Made by a program: the position numbers and the translations under genes. Shown here one piece after another: positions 17,775 through 26,480 of a stretch of 64,000 nucleotides of DNA (position 1 is the first letter of the stretch; each line of letters starts with the position of its first letter). The stretch spans positions 1-64,000 of the forward strand of contig CAZUYC010000013.1 in assembly GCA_964624475.1 (NCBI GenBank), in the 5' to 3' direction. This DNA is from CAZUYC01 sp964624475 (GTDB lineage: Bacteria > Myxococcota_A > UBA9160 > SMWR01). The notes under the pieces are model-generated. The model did not search any database. It saw nothing but the letters and a program-made list of their open reading frames with translations, and was not told the origin of the DNA.

Positions 17775-17876
17775 CTAGGCCATGCCGTAGCCCCCGTCGA
17801 CCCAGAGGCCGGCGCCGGTGGGGAAGCGCGAGGCCAACGGACTCGAGACTCCGTGGCGATCGAGCCGGAAGAGCAC
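17775..17876 (-). pseudogene. C-terminal remnant of a short-chain dehydrogenase (SDR)
   Basis: Reading the minus strand, 33 codons end in PTGAGLWVDGGYGMA and a TAG stop, the classic C-terminus of an SDR (TGA..l.VDGGY). No Rossmann core precedes it in this frame. In another frame, just upstream inside the end of the SGNH gene, ALVTGSA resembles an SDR N-terminus, so this may be an SDR gene reduced by an internal deletion. Alternatively the match to ALVTG is chance and only the tail is real. Lies between the sulfatase and the SGNH hydrolase genes. Confidence 0.55.
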
Positions 17877-17882
17877 TTCCCG

Positions 17883-19121
17883 TCACCAGGGCGACGCCGG
17901 CGCTCGCTCGCGCACCAGCCCCTGCCCCGCCAGCAGCCCGTAGAGGGCTTCCGCGGCGACCCGATGGCCCCCAGGGCTCAAGTGGTACTTGCGATATGGA
18001 AGGACGACCTCCCGCCTCTGCTCGAAGCGGGGGAGGAGCATGCACGCCGGGATCCCGAGCCGGGCGGCGAGGCGCCCCAGCCGCTGCTCGGGATAGTCGC
18101 GCACCAGGGAGACCGGCGGTCGCGGATCGCGGCCCCACTGGCGCTCCCAGCCCGTGGGATCCACGGAGCCCTCGTAGGGCATCACGACCAGCGCGAAGGA
18201 GATCCCCACCCCGCGCAGATCGTGCGCCATCTGCCCGATCATCCCCTCGGTGGCCCGCCATCCGTCCGCGACGGCTGGGATCTGCTCGGCATCCGGGGCA
18301 TAGGCGTAGAAGAACGGGTGCATGGCGATCCCGAACTCGCCCTGCAGGCGTGCGGCCTGCTCCGCGCGCAGCCAGAGCATCTCGTCCGCCTCGGCGACGC
18401 GGGCGAAGGTGCCGGCCCGCCAGCGGAGACGAAGCTGGTCGACGCCGCGCTCGACCACACGGTAGAGCGCGGACCCGAGGCGCAGGCGCCGGCGCAGCGG
18501 CTCCGTCCAGCGGACCCGCCAGGTCTCGGCGTCCTTCACGAGGTACGGGCGCATGCCGTCGTGGAACGCGCAGGTGTCGGCCGCGGCCTGCGCGTTGTTG
18601 CAGACGTCGTTCGGGAAGAACTGGAGCAGCACGACGTCCGGCGCGTAAGCGAGCCCGTAGCGCCGCAGGGCCAGCCACTCCTGCGCCGTGCCCCAGCCGC
18701 TCACCGCGAGGCTGATCACCTCCCAGGGCTGCGCCGCCCGCTCGTCGAGCAGTCGCTGGAGCAGGCGCGGATAGCTCCCCTCGAGGCGGACCTGGGTGGC
18801 CGCCGTGAAGGAATCGCCGAGCACGAGCAGGCGCCGGACTCCCGGCGGCTTCGCCAGCTCGTGCTCGACGTCGCGGAAGCCGAGCCGGTTGGTCGCGAGC
18901 CGCGCGTCGCCGGCCGCGTGTCCGGGGGCGAAGGTCCAGCCGAGCTCCTCGTGGGGCGCGAAGTTCGTCCAGAGCGAGCGCCCCTGCCCGCGCGCTCGCA
19001 ACGCCCCCTCGGCGACGCCGAGCGAGAGCAGCAGGCTCGCCGCGAGGACGGCGAGATCCGCGAGCCTCGTGCGCCCGGCACCCGAGCGATCCGCCAGCGA
19101 CGACACGCGGGGAGGATACAC
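17883..19121 (-). CDS. Membrane-anchored SGNH/GDSL hydrolase-like protein
   Basis: A 412-residue protein with one N-terminal membrane segment (about 22-40) and a periplasmic SGNH domain: TNRLGFRD, block I LVLGDSFT (Ser104), block II VSGWGTAQ, block III FFPNDV (Asn), and a C-terminal KYHLSPGGH where the usual D-x-H is K-x-H, so the catalytic Asp may be missing. This family includes esterases and O-acyl-transfer partners that act on cell-surface glycans. GTG start, divergent from the sulfatase-like gene at 19189 (67 bp between). Context suggests glycan acylation or deacylation. Confidence 0.75.
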   Translation of the reverse strand: MYPPRVSSLADRSGAGRTRLADLAVLAASLLLSLGVAEGALRARGQGRSLWTNFAPHEELGWTFAPGHAAGDARLATNRLGFRDVEHELAKPPGVRRLLVLGDSFTAATQVRLEGSYPRLLQRLLDERAAQPWEVISLAVSGWGTAQEWLALRRYGLAYAPDVVLLQFFPNDVCNNAQAAADTCAFHDGMRPYLVKDAETWRVRWTEPLRRRLRLGSALYRVVERGVDQLRLRWRAGTFARVAEADEMLWLRAEQAARLQGEFGIAMHPFFYAYAPDAEQIPAVADGWRATEGMIGQMAHDLRGVGISFALVVMPYEGSVDPTGWERQWGRDPRPPVSLVRDYPEQRLGRLAARLGIPACMLLPRFEQRREVVLPYRKYHLSPGGHRVAAEALYGLLAGQGLVRERAPASPW

Positions 19122-19188
19122 ACCCCGGGTGCTCCTCCCGACCGGGCGTGCTCCCGGGCGAACGGTCGCTCGTTACCATCGTGCGACG

Positions 19189-20604
19189 ATGTCGAAGCCC
19201 GGCCCGCGACGAGTCGGAGGCGAACGGCTCCAGTACGCCCTCGGGGCCGCGGCCGCGCTCGCCTGGGCCCCCCTCGCCTGCGGACCGCCTCGACCCCCGG
19301 ACCGGCCCGACGTCCTGATCGTGACGCTCGACACGACGCGCGCCGATCATCTCGGCAGCTGGGGCTACTTCCGCGACACCTCTCCCGAACTCGACGCGCT
19401 CGCGCGCGAGTCGATCGTCTTCGATGCGGCCTATGCCCCGATGGCCACGACGCTCCCGACCCACGTTTCCGTCTTCACCGCCACGGCCCCCTTGGAGCAC
19501 GGCGTCCTCGCCAACACGACCCAGGGCGGGCAGCGCTTCGTCCCCGCGCCGCAGCTGCGCCCGGCGGCCGAGGTCGCGCGCGACGCCGGCTACTCCACCG
19601 CCGCCTTCGTGAGCGCGGCGCCGCTCAAGCGCGGCAGCGGGGTCGAGACGGGCTTCGCGACCTTCGGCGAGCCGGAGGACAAACACCGCCCCGCAACCGG
19701 GACCATCGATGCGGCGATCGGGTGGCTCGAGGCTAACGGCGACGCCCCGTTCTTCCTCTGGGTGCACCTCTACGACGCGCATTGGCCCTACGCCGCGCCG
19801 GCGCCCTACGACCGGCTCTACGCGACCGATGCCGCGCTCGAGCGCTGGATCGCGGAGCGCCGGATTCCGGAGCGCGCCCTCCGCCCGCTCGTCGGGACCG
19901 TCGACGAATCCCGGCCGACGATCAACGCCTACGACGGCGCGATCCGCTACCAGGACGCCGAGCTCGGGCGCCTGCTGCGCAGGCTTCGCGACGCGGGGCG
20001 CTGGGACTCGACCGCCATCCTGCTGCTCGGAGACCACGGCGAGGGCCTGTGTCAGCACGGCGAGCCCGCCCACGGCAGCACCTGGAACGAGCAGCTCCAC
20101 GCGCCGCTCCTGATGAAGATCCCGGGCGGGGCTCCGCGGCGCGTCGCGGCGCCGACCTCGCTCGTCGATGCGCTGCCGACCTTCCTGGCGCGGCTCCGCG
20201 TGCCCGGCCTCGCCCTTCCGGAGGGCCAGGCGAGCGGCCGCGACGTGCTGGCCGACGGGGCCGGGTCCGGGGCCATCCTGAGCCAGGACACCGGCCGCGA
20301 ACGCGACCAGCCCAACCGCTTCGCACTGCGGGCGGGGCGGTGGAAGTACTTCCGGATCGAGCACGGCGACGGCAGCGTTCGCGATGCGCTCTACGACCTC
20401 GAGAGCGATCCCTTCGAGCTCGAGGACGTGGCCGTGCAGAATCCCGAGCGTACGGCGGCCCTGCGGCGCGCGGCGGAGATGGAGATCCGCACGCTGCGCG
20501 AACGCGGCGAGGCCCTGCGCGGTGGGAGGGTGCCGGAGACCCGCCCGATCGACCCCGAGCTCCTCGACCAGCTCGAAGCGCTCGGCTACGCCGAGTCGCG
20601 CTGA
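19189..20604 (+). CDS. Sulfatase-like lipoprotein, Thr-nucleophile type
   Basis: A 471-residue exported protein, probable lipid Cys31 (APLACG). Core: Asp48 (VTLDTTRADHLGSWGYFRDT), T-L-P-T-H (Thr88) in place of CxPSR, LGDHGEGLCQHGEPAHG near residue 280, WKYFRI and LYDLESDPFELEDVA further on, and the end LEALGYAESR. It is a paralogue of the three sulfatase-like genes in the operon to the left although it lies alone, divergent from the SGNH gene. It abuts the converging sulfatase gene at 20605 with no spacer. Confidence 0.8.
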   Translation: MSKPGPRRVGGERLQYALGAAAALAWAPLACGPPRPPDRPDVLIVTLDTTRADHLGSWGYFRDTSPELDALARESIVFDAAYAPMATTLPTHVSVFTATAPLEHGVLANTTQGGQRFVPAPQLRPAAEVARDAGYSTAAFVSAAPLKRGSGVETGFATFGEPEDKHRPATGTIDAAIGWLEANGDAPFFLWVHLYDAHWPYAAPAPYDRLYATDAALERWIAERRIPERALRPLVGTVDESRPTINAYDGAIRYQDAELGRLLRRLRDAGRWDSTAILLLGDHGEGLCQHGEPAHGSTWNEQLHAPLLMKIPGGAPRRVAAPTSLVDALPTFLARLRVPGLALPEGQASGRDVLADGAGSGAILSQDTGRERDQPNRFALRAGRWKYFRIEHGDGSVRDALYDLESDPFELEDVAVQNPERTAALRRAAEMEIRTLRERGEALRGGRVPETRPIDPELLDQLEALGYAESR

Positions 20605-21912
20605 CTAGCTCCCGACATCGAGCTCCCAGGCGGCGAGCAGGCGCTGGAGGCGGGCGAGGCGTTCGGGCTCCTGCGGGGCGAGGTCGCGCTCCTCGGCCGG
20701 GTCGTCGGGCAGGTGGTAGAGGCGCGCCGATCCGTCGCTCTCGAGGAGCTTCCAGTCGCCATCCCGCACAGCGCGGGCAACCAACCGGTCGATCCCCTTC
20801 CTCACATAGACCTCGCGACGTCGCCAGAAAAGCGCCCGCGGGCCGGCGGGCGACGTGCCGGTCGCGACCGGCAAGAGATCCACCCCGTCCATGCGCTTCG
20901 TGGCATCTCGAAGGCCGGCCGCTGCGAGGATCGAAACCGTGAGATCCATGGTCACGGCCGGCGCCGAGACGCGCCGTCCGGCCGGGATCACGCCGGGCCA
21001 GCGCAGGATCAGGGGCACCCGGATTCCCCCTTCCGTGAGCTCCTGCTTGCCCCCGCGCAGCGGGGCGTTGCGCGCGGTCGTATGGCCCCCATTGTCGCTC
21101 GTGAACACGACGAGCGTGTCCTCCTCGATCCCCGCGTCCCGCAGGGCCTGAAGGATCCGGCCGACCTGGAGGTCCAGGAATTCGACCATCTTCACGTAGG
21201 TCGGCCGGTGACCGAGGGGCGCGATCGTCGGGTCGTCGGGGGTTTGGAGGGGATAGTGAGGGAGGAGCCAGGGCAGGTAGAGCAGGAACGGCTCCCCCGA
21301 TGTCGCTGCGCTCGCGATGAATCGCACGGCATGGTCCGCGAGCAGCCGGTCCGTGTAGCCCTCGATCTCCACGGGGTTGCCATCCTCGTAGAGGTCGTGC
21401 TGCCCGCTCCAGAGGCTGCGGTGGGTGTGATAGTCGTGGTTGCGGCGCGTGCCGAACCAGTGCTCGAAGCCGTGCGCATTCGGCAGGAAGAGCGAGCCGC
21501 CGCCCTGGTGGCGACCCTCGACGTTCCACTTGCCGTAACAGGCGGTGCGGTAGCCCGCACGCCGCAGGAGCTCGGCCAGGGTCGTGTAGCGGGCGGGATC
21601 GAGCCCTGGCGCACCGGCGTTCTGGTAGTCCTCGAACTCGTGGCCGAGGCGCTGCGGGTAGAGGCCGGTCAGCAGCGCCGCGCGCGTCGGCGAGCAGACG
21701 GGCGAGGCGGCGTAGGCATCGCTGAAAGACGCACCCTCGCGGGCCAGCCGGTCGAGCTCGGGGGTGCGGATGTCCGGCGCGCCGTGGAACCCGAGGTCGC
21801 CCCAGCCGAGGTCGTCGGCGAGGAGCACGACGAAGCTCGGTCGCGCGTCGCGCCGCTCGGGTACACAAGCGATGGCAAACCCGGCCGCGAGGGCCGCGAC
21901 GAGGCGCAGCAC
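20605..21912 (-). CDS. Formylglycine-type sulfatase, probable lipoprotein
   Basis: A 435-residue arylsulfatase-family enzyme. Start GTG at 21912 gives a short signal sequence with Cys16 (FAIACVPE). DDLGWGDLGFHG (metal Asp), ASPVCSPTRAALLTG (Cys73, CxPTR, formylglycine site), CYGKWNVEG, FTSDNGGHT and WKLLES are all in place. The FGly motif has Thr at the fourth position, which occurs in active family members. It lacks the ALGY end of the Thr-type proteins. Divergent from the membrane glycosyltransferase at 21975 with 62 bp between. Substrate unknown, sulfate ester of a carbohydrate or small molecule. Confidence 0.82.
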   Translation of the reverse strand: MLRLVAALAAGFAIACVPERRDARPSFVVLLADDLGWGDLGFHGAPDIRTPELDRLAREGASFSDAYAASPVCSPTRAALLTGLYPQRLGHEFEDYQNAGAPGLDPARYTTLAELLRRAGYRTACYGKWNVEGRHQGGGSLFLPNAHGFEHWFGTRRNHDYHTHRSLWSGQHDLYEDGNPVEIEGYTDRLLADHAVRFIASAATSGEPFLLYLPWLLPHYPLQTPDDPTIAPLGHRPTYVKMVEFLDLQVGRILQALRDAGIEEDTLVVFTSDNGGHTTARNAPLRGGKQELTEGGIRVPLILRWPGVIPAGRRVSAPAVTMDLTVSILAAAGLRDATKRMDGVDLLPVATGTSPAGPRALFWRRREVYVRKGIDRLVARAVRDGDWKLLESDGSARLYHLPDDPAEERDLAPQEPERLARLQRLLAAWELDVGS

Positions 21913-21974
21913 GTGGCCAATGTAGCTCGCGCGGGCGGCCGGACCCCGCGCGGCCTGCACTACCCTGGCGCGCG

Positions 21975-23621
21975 ATGTCCCCGCGAATCCGCGAGCGCGG
22001 CCCGACCCGGCGCGCGGATCCGGTCGCGGTCGCGAGCCTCGCCCTCTACACCGCGCTCTGCCTGGCCACCGCACTGGTCTGGGAGCCGGCGCACGACGAG
22101 GGGACGACCTGGGACCAGGCCGTGGCGCACCTTCCCCTGACCGCGGGCGAGGTGGTCCCCATCGAGCGCCTCTACGCGCTGGCGGCCGGGGCGGGGGCGC
22201 ACGGACCGGGCGAGGTGCTCACGGCGCTGCGCAGCGCGGACGGGATGCACCCCCCGGCGTACTACCTCTTCATGAACCGCTGGATCCCCGCGACCGGCGG
22301 GAGCCGCCTCTGGCTCCTGCTCCCGTCCCTCGCGCTCGGCGCCGCGGCGCTCCTCGCCATGCGCCGCGTGGCCGAGCGCGTCGCGCCCGGACCGGCAGCC
22401 GGAGCGCGCGCGATGTGTCTGCTCGCCGTCTCGCCCTGGCTCGTCGGTCACACCGTCCTGGCGCGACCCTACGCGGTGGCGCTCGCGATCGCGCTCCTCG
22501 CGACGGAGGCCCTCCTCCACTCGCTCGACGGCGGCCGGAGGCGCAGCCGCGTGCTCTTCGTGGCCCTTTCCATCCTCGGGCTCTACACGATCTACCATTA
22601 CGCTTTCGTCGTCGCCTGGCAGATTGCGCTCCTCGCCGCGCACGCCGGCTCGGCGCCGGCGCCGGAGCGGCGCGGTGAGGTCCGGGCGCTTCTCGCCAGC
22701 GCGGCCGCGATCGCGGCCGGCTACGCCCCGTGGCTCCCGAGCCTCGCGGCCCACCTCGAGCTGACGCGCGCGCCCTGGTACTTCGCGGGCGCCGTCCCCG
22801 CTGCGGAGTGGCCCCGCGGGCTCGGTCTCCTCCTCTCGGCGCTCGTGCTCGGCGAGGAGCGCCGCTCCCTCGGCCGGCCGGCGCTCGAGGTCGCGCTCGC
22901 CCTGCTCGGCGCCCTCTCCCTCGCGCTCGCGGCGCGCTCCTTCGCGGGCGGTCGCCTCGCAAGCGAGGGCCGGGCCGCGCGCGCCTTCTGGTGGACGGCG
23001 CCGCTGCTCCCCGCCCTCGTTGCCGCTGCCGACCTCTGGCATGGAACCCACACGCTCCTGGTCGCGAAGACGGGCTTCGCCCTGCCGGCGCTCCTGATCC
23101 TCCTCGTCGTGCGCGGCAGCCACTGCGCACCCGCGGCTCGCGCGCTCGTCGCCGCCTGGGGCGCCCTCGCCCTCGCCGGGAGCGCGAGCGCGATCGCCAC
23201 GCTCGGATCCGCCGAGAGCCCGACCTGGGCCGTCGTGAGCCATCTGCGCGAGCGCGCCGAGCCGGGCCACCTCGTCGTGATCTCTTCGTCGCGGCCGACC
23301 TACGTCTATCCGCTGCTGCTCGCCCTGCGCGACGCGGGCATCGCGGGTGTGAAGCTGATGGTCGCCCCGCCGGAGCTGCTCGGCGCCGAGGGCGCGGCGC
23401 TCGGCGAGCGCGCCGGCGCGACGAGCCTGAGCCTCGTGAATCTCGCCGTCCGCTACGACCCCTCGTCCGTCTGGAGCCGCGAGCTCCTGCGCAGGGTGAT
23501 GTCCCAGGCGCGCGCTGCGGGCTGGACGACCACCCGCTTGCCCGCTTCGGCCCCGCACGGGCCCGGCGAGCGGACGCTCTTCCTCCTCTCCCCCGTGCAG
23601 GTGAGGTACTTCCCCGGGTGA
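21975..23621 (+). CDS. GT39-like membrane glycosyltransferase
   Basis: A 548-residue polytopic protein. The first periplasmic loop has EPAHDEGTTWDQ (the DE motif) and later DGMHPPAYYLFMNRW, followed by LARPYAVALAIALLATEA, the arrangement of a GT39-like family common in bacterial polysaccharide loci. About ten hydrophobic segments precede a soluble C-terminal domain of roughly 130 residues with a Rossmann-like look (GHLVVISSSRPTYVYPLLLA). ATG start. It stands between the sulfatase and the kinase at 23685 and could serve either neighbouring system. Confidence 0.75.
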   Translation: MSPRIRERGPTRRADPVAVASLALYTALCLATALVWEPAHDEGTTWDQAVAHLPLTAGEVVPIERLYALAAGAGAHGPGEVLTALRSADGMHPPAYYLFMNRWIPATGGSRLWLLLPSLALGAAALLAMRRVAERVAPGPAAGARAMCLLAVSPWLVGHTVLARPYAVALAIALLATEALLHSLDGGRRRSRVLFVALSILGLYTIYHYAFVVAWQIALLAAHAGSAPAPERRGEVRALLASAAAIAAGYAPWLPSLAAHLELTRAPWYFAGAVPAAEWPRGLGLLLSALVLGEERRSLGRPALEVALALLGALSLALAARSFAGGRLASEGRAARAFWWTAPLLPALVAAADLWHGTHTLLVAKTGFALPALLILLVVRGSHCAPAARALVAAWGALALAGSASAIATLGSAESPTWAVVSHLRERAEPGHLVVISSSRPTYVYPLLLALRDAGIAGVKLMVAPPELLGAEGAALGERAGATSLSLVNLAVRYDPSSVWSRELLRRVMSQARAAGWTTTRLPASAPHGPGERTLFLLSPVQVRYFPG

Positions 23622-23684
23622 GCGCCTATGCTCCCGGCCACGGAGTGAGGGAGATCACGTCGCCTGCATCGCGGTGATCTCGGG

Positions 23685-24395
23685 GTGGGGAATCGCGTGG
23701 CGTGCATCGCGGTGATCGGCGGCGACGGCGCCGGCAAGACCACGATCACGCGCCGCCTGCTGGGCTCGCGGCGCCGGCCCTTCCGCTACCTCTACATGGG
23801 GATCAACATCGAGTCGAGCAACGCAGCGCTCCCGACGAGCCGCCTGCTCCAGCGCCTGCGCCACGGCCAGCAGCGACCCGTTTCAATTTTTGCAACGGCG
23901 CCGCGCCGGCCGAAGCCGCGCGGCGCCAGGGGCGCCCTGCGCTCCGGCGCGCGCCTTCTCTACCGGCTCTCGGAGGAGTGGTACCGGCAGGCCCTGTGCT
24001 GGCTCTACGAGCTGCGCGGCGAGATCGTGCTCTGCGACCGGCACTTCCTGTACGACTTCTACGAGCCCGCGGCGCGCCGGGCCGAGAAGGGGCTCGCCGA
24101 CCGCCTGCACCTCTGGATCCTCACGCACGTCTATCCGCGCCCCGATCTCGTGCTCTTGCTCGACGCCCCGGCCGAGGTGCTGTTCGCGCGCAAGGGCGAG
24201 GCGAGCCTCGAGTTCCTGGCGGGGCGGCGCGCCGCGATGCTCGAGATCGGAGCCGGCGACCCGCGCTTCGCGCGCGTCGACGCGACGCAGCCGCTCGACG
24301 CGGTGAGCCGCGAGGTCGAGGCGCGGATCGAGCACTTTCTCGCCGGACGCGGCCGGGCCGCGCGCTCCGCCGGCGCGGCGGCGGCGCAGGACTAG
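23685..24395 (+). CDS. Thymidylate-kinase-like P-loop kinase (paralogue 1)
   Basis: A 236-residue cytosolic protein. Walker A GGDGAGKTTI (residues 12-21), then RYLYMGINIESSNA, SEEWYRQ, the lid/substrate region CDRHFLYDFY, and DAPAEVLFARKGE, which resembles the DxPxE.a..R of thymidylate kinases. True Tmk is nearly always single copy and shorter; this version has an inserted basic stretch (about 60-90) and a second copy at 32909. Proteins of this type sit in surface-polysaccharide loci, so the substrate is probably not dTMP. GTG start; the start region is duplicated imperfectly 38 bp upstream (23654-23679). Confidence 0.7.
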   Translation: MGNRVACIAVIGGDGAGKTTITRRLLGSRRRPFRYLYMGINIESSNAALPTSRLLQRLRHGQQRPVSIFATAPRRPKPRGARGALRSGARLLYRLSEEWYRQALCWLYELRGEIVLCDRHFLYDFYEPAARRAEKGLADRLHLWILTHVYPRPDLVLLLDAPAEVLFARKGEASLEFLAGRRAAMLEIGAGDPRFARVDATQPLDAVSREVEARIEHFLAGRGRAARSAGAAAAQD

Positions 24396-24461
24396 GAATG
24401 CCGGGCGTGCCTGCGCGGGGCGCACGGGTTGGCTAGGCCGGCGGCCCGGCGCGGCGGGGGC

Positions 24462-25277
24462 GTGCGCGAGCTCTGGCTCCGCCTGCTCGACGCCGCCGTC
24501 ACCGCTCCCGCCCGCCAGCGCCGGCCCGGCGCGGACCCCGTGCGCGGGCTCCTGCGCGCGAGCCGCAGCTTCGACCGCGCCGCGGCCGCCGTGAACCTGC
24601 TCGATCGCCTGCTCCCGGGCAGCGCGAGCGCGCTCGCGCGCCGCCTCACGAGCCCCGCACACCTCGCGCTCGCCGCGACGGCGATCGAGCCGCTCGACTT
24701 CGGCTCGGGCACCACCGTCTTCCGCTTCGAGACGCCCTCCGGCCCCCGCGCGCTCAAGGTCTTCCGCCGCTCGCTCGGGCGCCCGCTCGCCGAGCAACGC
24801 GGCGTCGCCGCGCACTACCTGGGGCGCTATCGCACCGTCTCGGGCTGGTACGCCGCGGTCCCGGGGCTCGTCGCGCCCTCGGCATTCCTGATCCTTCCGG
24901 GGCCGATCGGGGGGCGCCCGGTCGCCGCGGTCGTGCAGCCCTTCGTCGCCGGGCGCCGGCGCTGCTTCTTCGAGGACCTGGACCCCGACGGAGCGCTCCA
25001 CCTGCTCTCTGGAGATCGCGTTCTCTCCGAGCAATTCCAAGGTTTTGCGCGCGTTACTCTCGAGTGTTGGAGGAGGGCGGAGCGCTGTCTCGACCTGGTC
25101 GGCCGCGAGAACCTGATGCTCGTCGAGGCCGAGGGGCGCGCACGCCTCGCGATCGTCGACTGCGGCCTCTTCGAGCTCGCCGCCGTGCGGCGCGAGGCGC
25201 CGGCGCGCTACGCCGCGCTAGCCGAGCGAATCGGGCGCCTCGAGTCGCTCCTCGCCCGGCTGGAAGGCTCGCGATGA
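24462..25277 (+). CDS. Kinase-fold (APH/LPS-kinase-like) protein
   Basis: A 271-residue protein (279 or more if the TTG at 24429 is used). Visible kinase-fold marks: ALKVFRRSLG (the ATP-binding Lys), a catalytic-loop-like DLVGRENLMLVE and IVDCGLFEL as the DFG equivalent. The usual His of the catalytic loop is not obvious. Members of this superfamily phosphorylate sugars, Kdo or small alcohols, and the cluster suggests such a role. It lies 66 bp after the thymidylate-kinase-like gene and its last 60 bases overlap the converging ATP-grasp gene. Confidence 0.6.
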   Translation: MRELWLRLLDAAVTAPARQRRPGADPVRGLLRASRSFDRAAAAVNLLDRLLPGSASALARRLTSPAHLALAATAIEPLDFGSGTTVFRFETPSGPRALKVFRRSLGRPLAEQRGVAAHYLGRYRTVSGWYAAVPGLVAPSAFLILPGPIGGRPVAAVVQPFVAGRRRCFFEDLDPDGALHLLSGDRVLSEQFQGFARVTLECWRRAERCLDLVGRENLMLVEAEGRARLAIVDCGLFELAAVRREAPARYAALAERIGRLESLLARLEGSR

Positions 25278-26480
25278 TCCGCGCCCTTCCCGGCGCAGGC
25301 GCTGCGCCGCCCAGCCGAGCGCCCGGGCGGCGGCGCGAGCGAGGTCGGCCGCGAAGGGCGCCGGGTCGCGCCACGAGAAGACGGCCTCGGCCTTGCGACC
25401 GCGCCAGGAGCGCGCCCAATCGCGGAGCCCGAGCTCCCCGCGCCGCCACGCGACGAACGCGGCCTGGAGGTCGTGGCGCCAGTAGATCCAGCGCGCGCCG
25501 ACGTAGCGCTGCACGCGCGCCTCCGGCAGCGGCCGGCCGGTCGCGTCGCAGTACATCGTGTAGAGGAGCTCGACGCCGCCCGCCTCGGCGATCGCCGAGC
25601 GGCCGGTCGGGCGCCCGACGTTGGGCTCGATCACGAGCTGGCGGCCGCTGCGCGAGTCGCGCTTCATCTCGACGTAGCCGAGCCCGCGGTAGCCGACCGC
25701 GTCGAAGAGCTGGAGTGTCGCCCGCAGCACCTCGTCGTTGCGCACCTCCTCGCCGAGCGAGCTCGTGCCCGTCTCGGGGGGCCACTGGCGGAGCTTGCGC
25801 GCGACGAAGGCGGTGAGGGGACGCCCGTCGCGCCCGTAGTAGCAGTTGCAGGAGTAGAGCTCCGACTCCGCGCCCTCGATCCACTCCTGCGCGATCAGGA
25901 CGGGGGCGACGGGCGCGAAGCGCTCGTGGACCCCGAGCAGCTCCGCCGCGTCGCGCACCTTGAAGGCCTTCGCCCGGGTCGCCTGCTGCCACGCCGGCGA
26001 CTTGTACGGGGGCTTCACGACGGCGGGATAGGCGAGCCCCGCGGCCGCGGCCTGGGCGCCCGCGCGGTCGCGGATCAGGAAGGTGCGCGGGACCGGGAGC
26101 CCGATGCGATCCGCGAGCTCGAGGAAGCGCACCTTGTCGACGAGCGCCTCGACCACGTCGGCGTCGGGGAGGACGAGGCGGTAGCTCTCCAGCACGCGCT
26201 CGCGCGCCCGGGAGAGCGCGAGGACCGCGTCGTCCGTGCACGGGTAGAGCACCCCGGGCTCGGCGAGCGTGGGCGCGAGGCGCTCGAGTGCCTCGATCAG
26301 GGCCGGGCCGGCGGTCTCGGCCCGGTAGGCCTGCGCGCACACGCGCGTGCGGCTGGCGAAGTGCTCGGGGTCGCGCGCGATCCCGATCACCGGCACGCCG
26401 CGGCTCGCCAGGATGCGGGCCGTCTGGAGCCCGGTGATGCAGTCGAGCCCGACGACGATGGCCGGGGCCGGTCCGCTCAT
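25218..26480 (-). CDS. ATP-grasp ligase (carboxylate-amine ligase type)
   Basis: A 420-residue cytosolic enzyme. N-terminal Rossmann-like part (APAIVVGLDCITGLQTARIL), central ATP-grasp lobe (YPAVVKPPYKSPAW, IAQEWIEGAES) and metal/ATP-binding end (GYVEMKRDSRSG, LVIEPNVGRPTGRS with the Glu and Asn ligands). Such ligases join a carboxylate to an amine through an acyl phosphate. ATG overlaps the stop of the PEP mutase gene (ATGA), so it is the third gene of the phosphonate operon. I infer coupling of an amino acid or amine to a phosphonate or glycan carboxylate. Confidence 0.78.
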   Translation of the reverse strand: MSGPAPAIVVGLDCITGLQTARILASRGVPVIGIARDPEHFASRTRVCAQAYRAETAGPALIEALERLAPTLAEPGVLYPCTDDAVLALSRARERVLESYRLVLPDADVVEALVDKVRFLELADRIGLPVPRTFLIRDRAGAQAAAAGLAYPAVVKPPYKSPAWQQATRAKAFKVRDAAELLGVHERFAPVAPVLIAQEWIEGAESELYSCNCYYGRDGRPLTAFVARKLRQWPPETGTSSLGEEVRNDEVLRATLQLFDAVGYRGLGYVEMKRDSRSGRQLVIEPNVGRPTGRSAIAEAGGVELLYTMYCDATGRPLPEARVQRYVGARWIYWRHDLQAAFVAWRRGELGLRDWARSWRGRKAEAVFSWRDPAPFAADLARAAARALGWAAQRLRREGRGSSRAFQPGEERLEAPDSLG

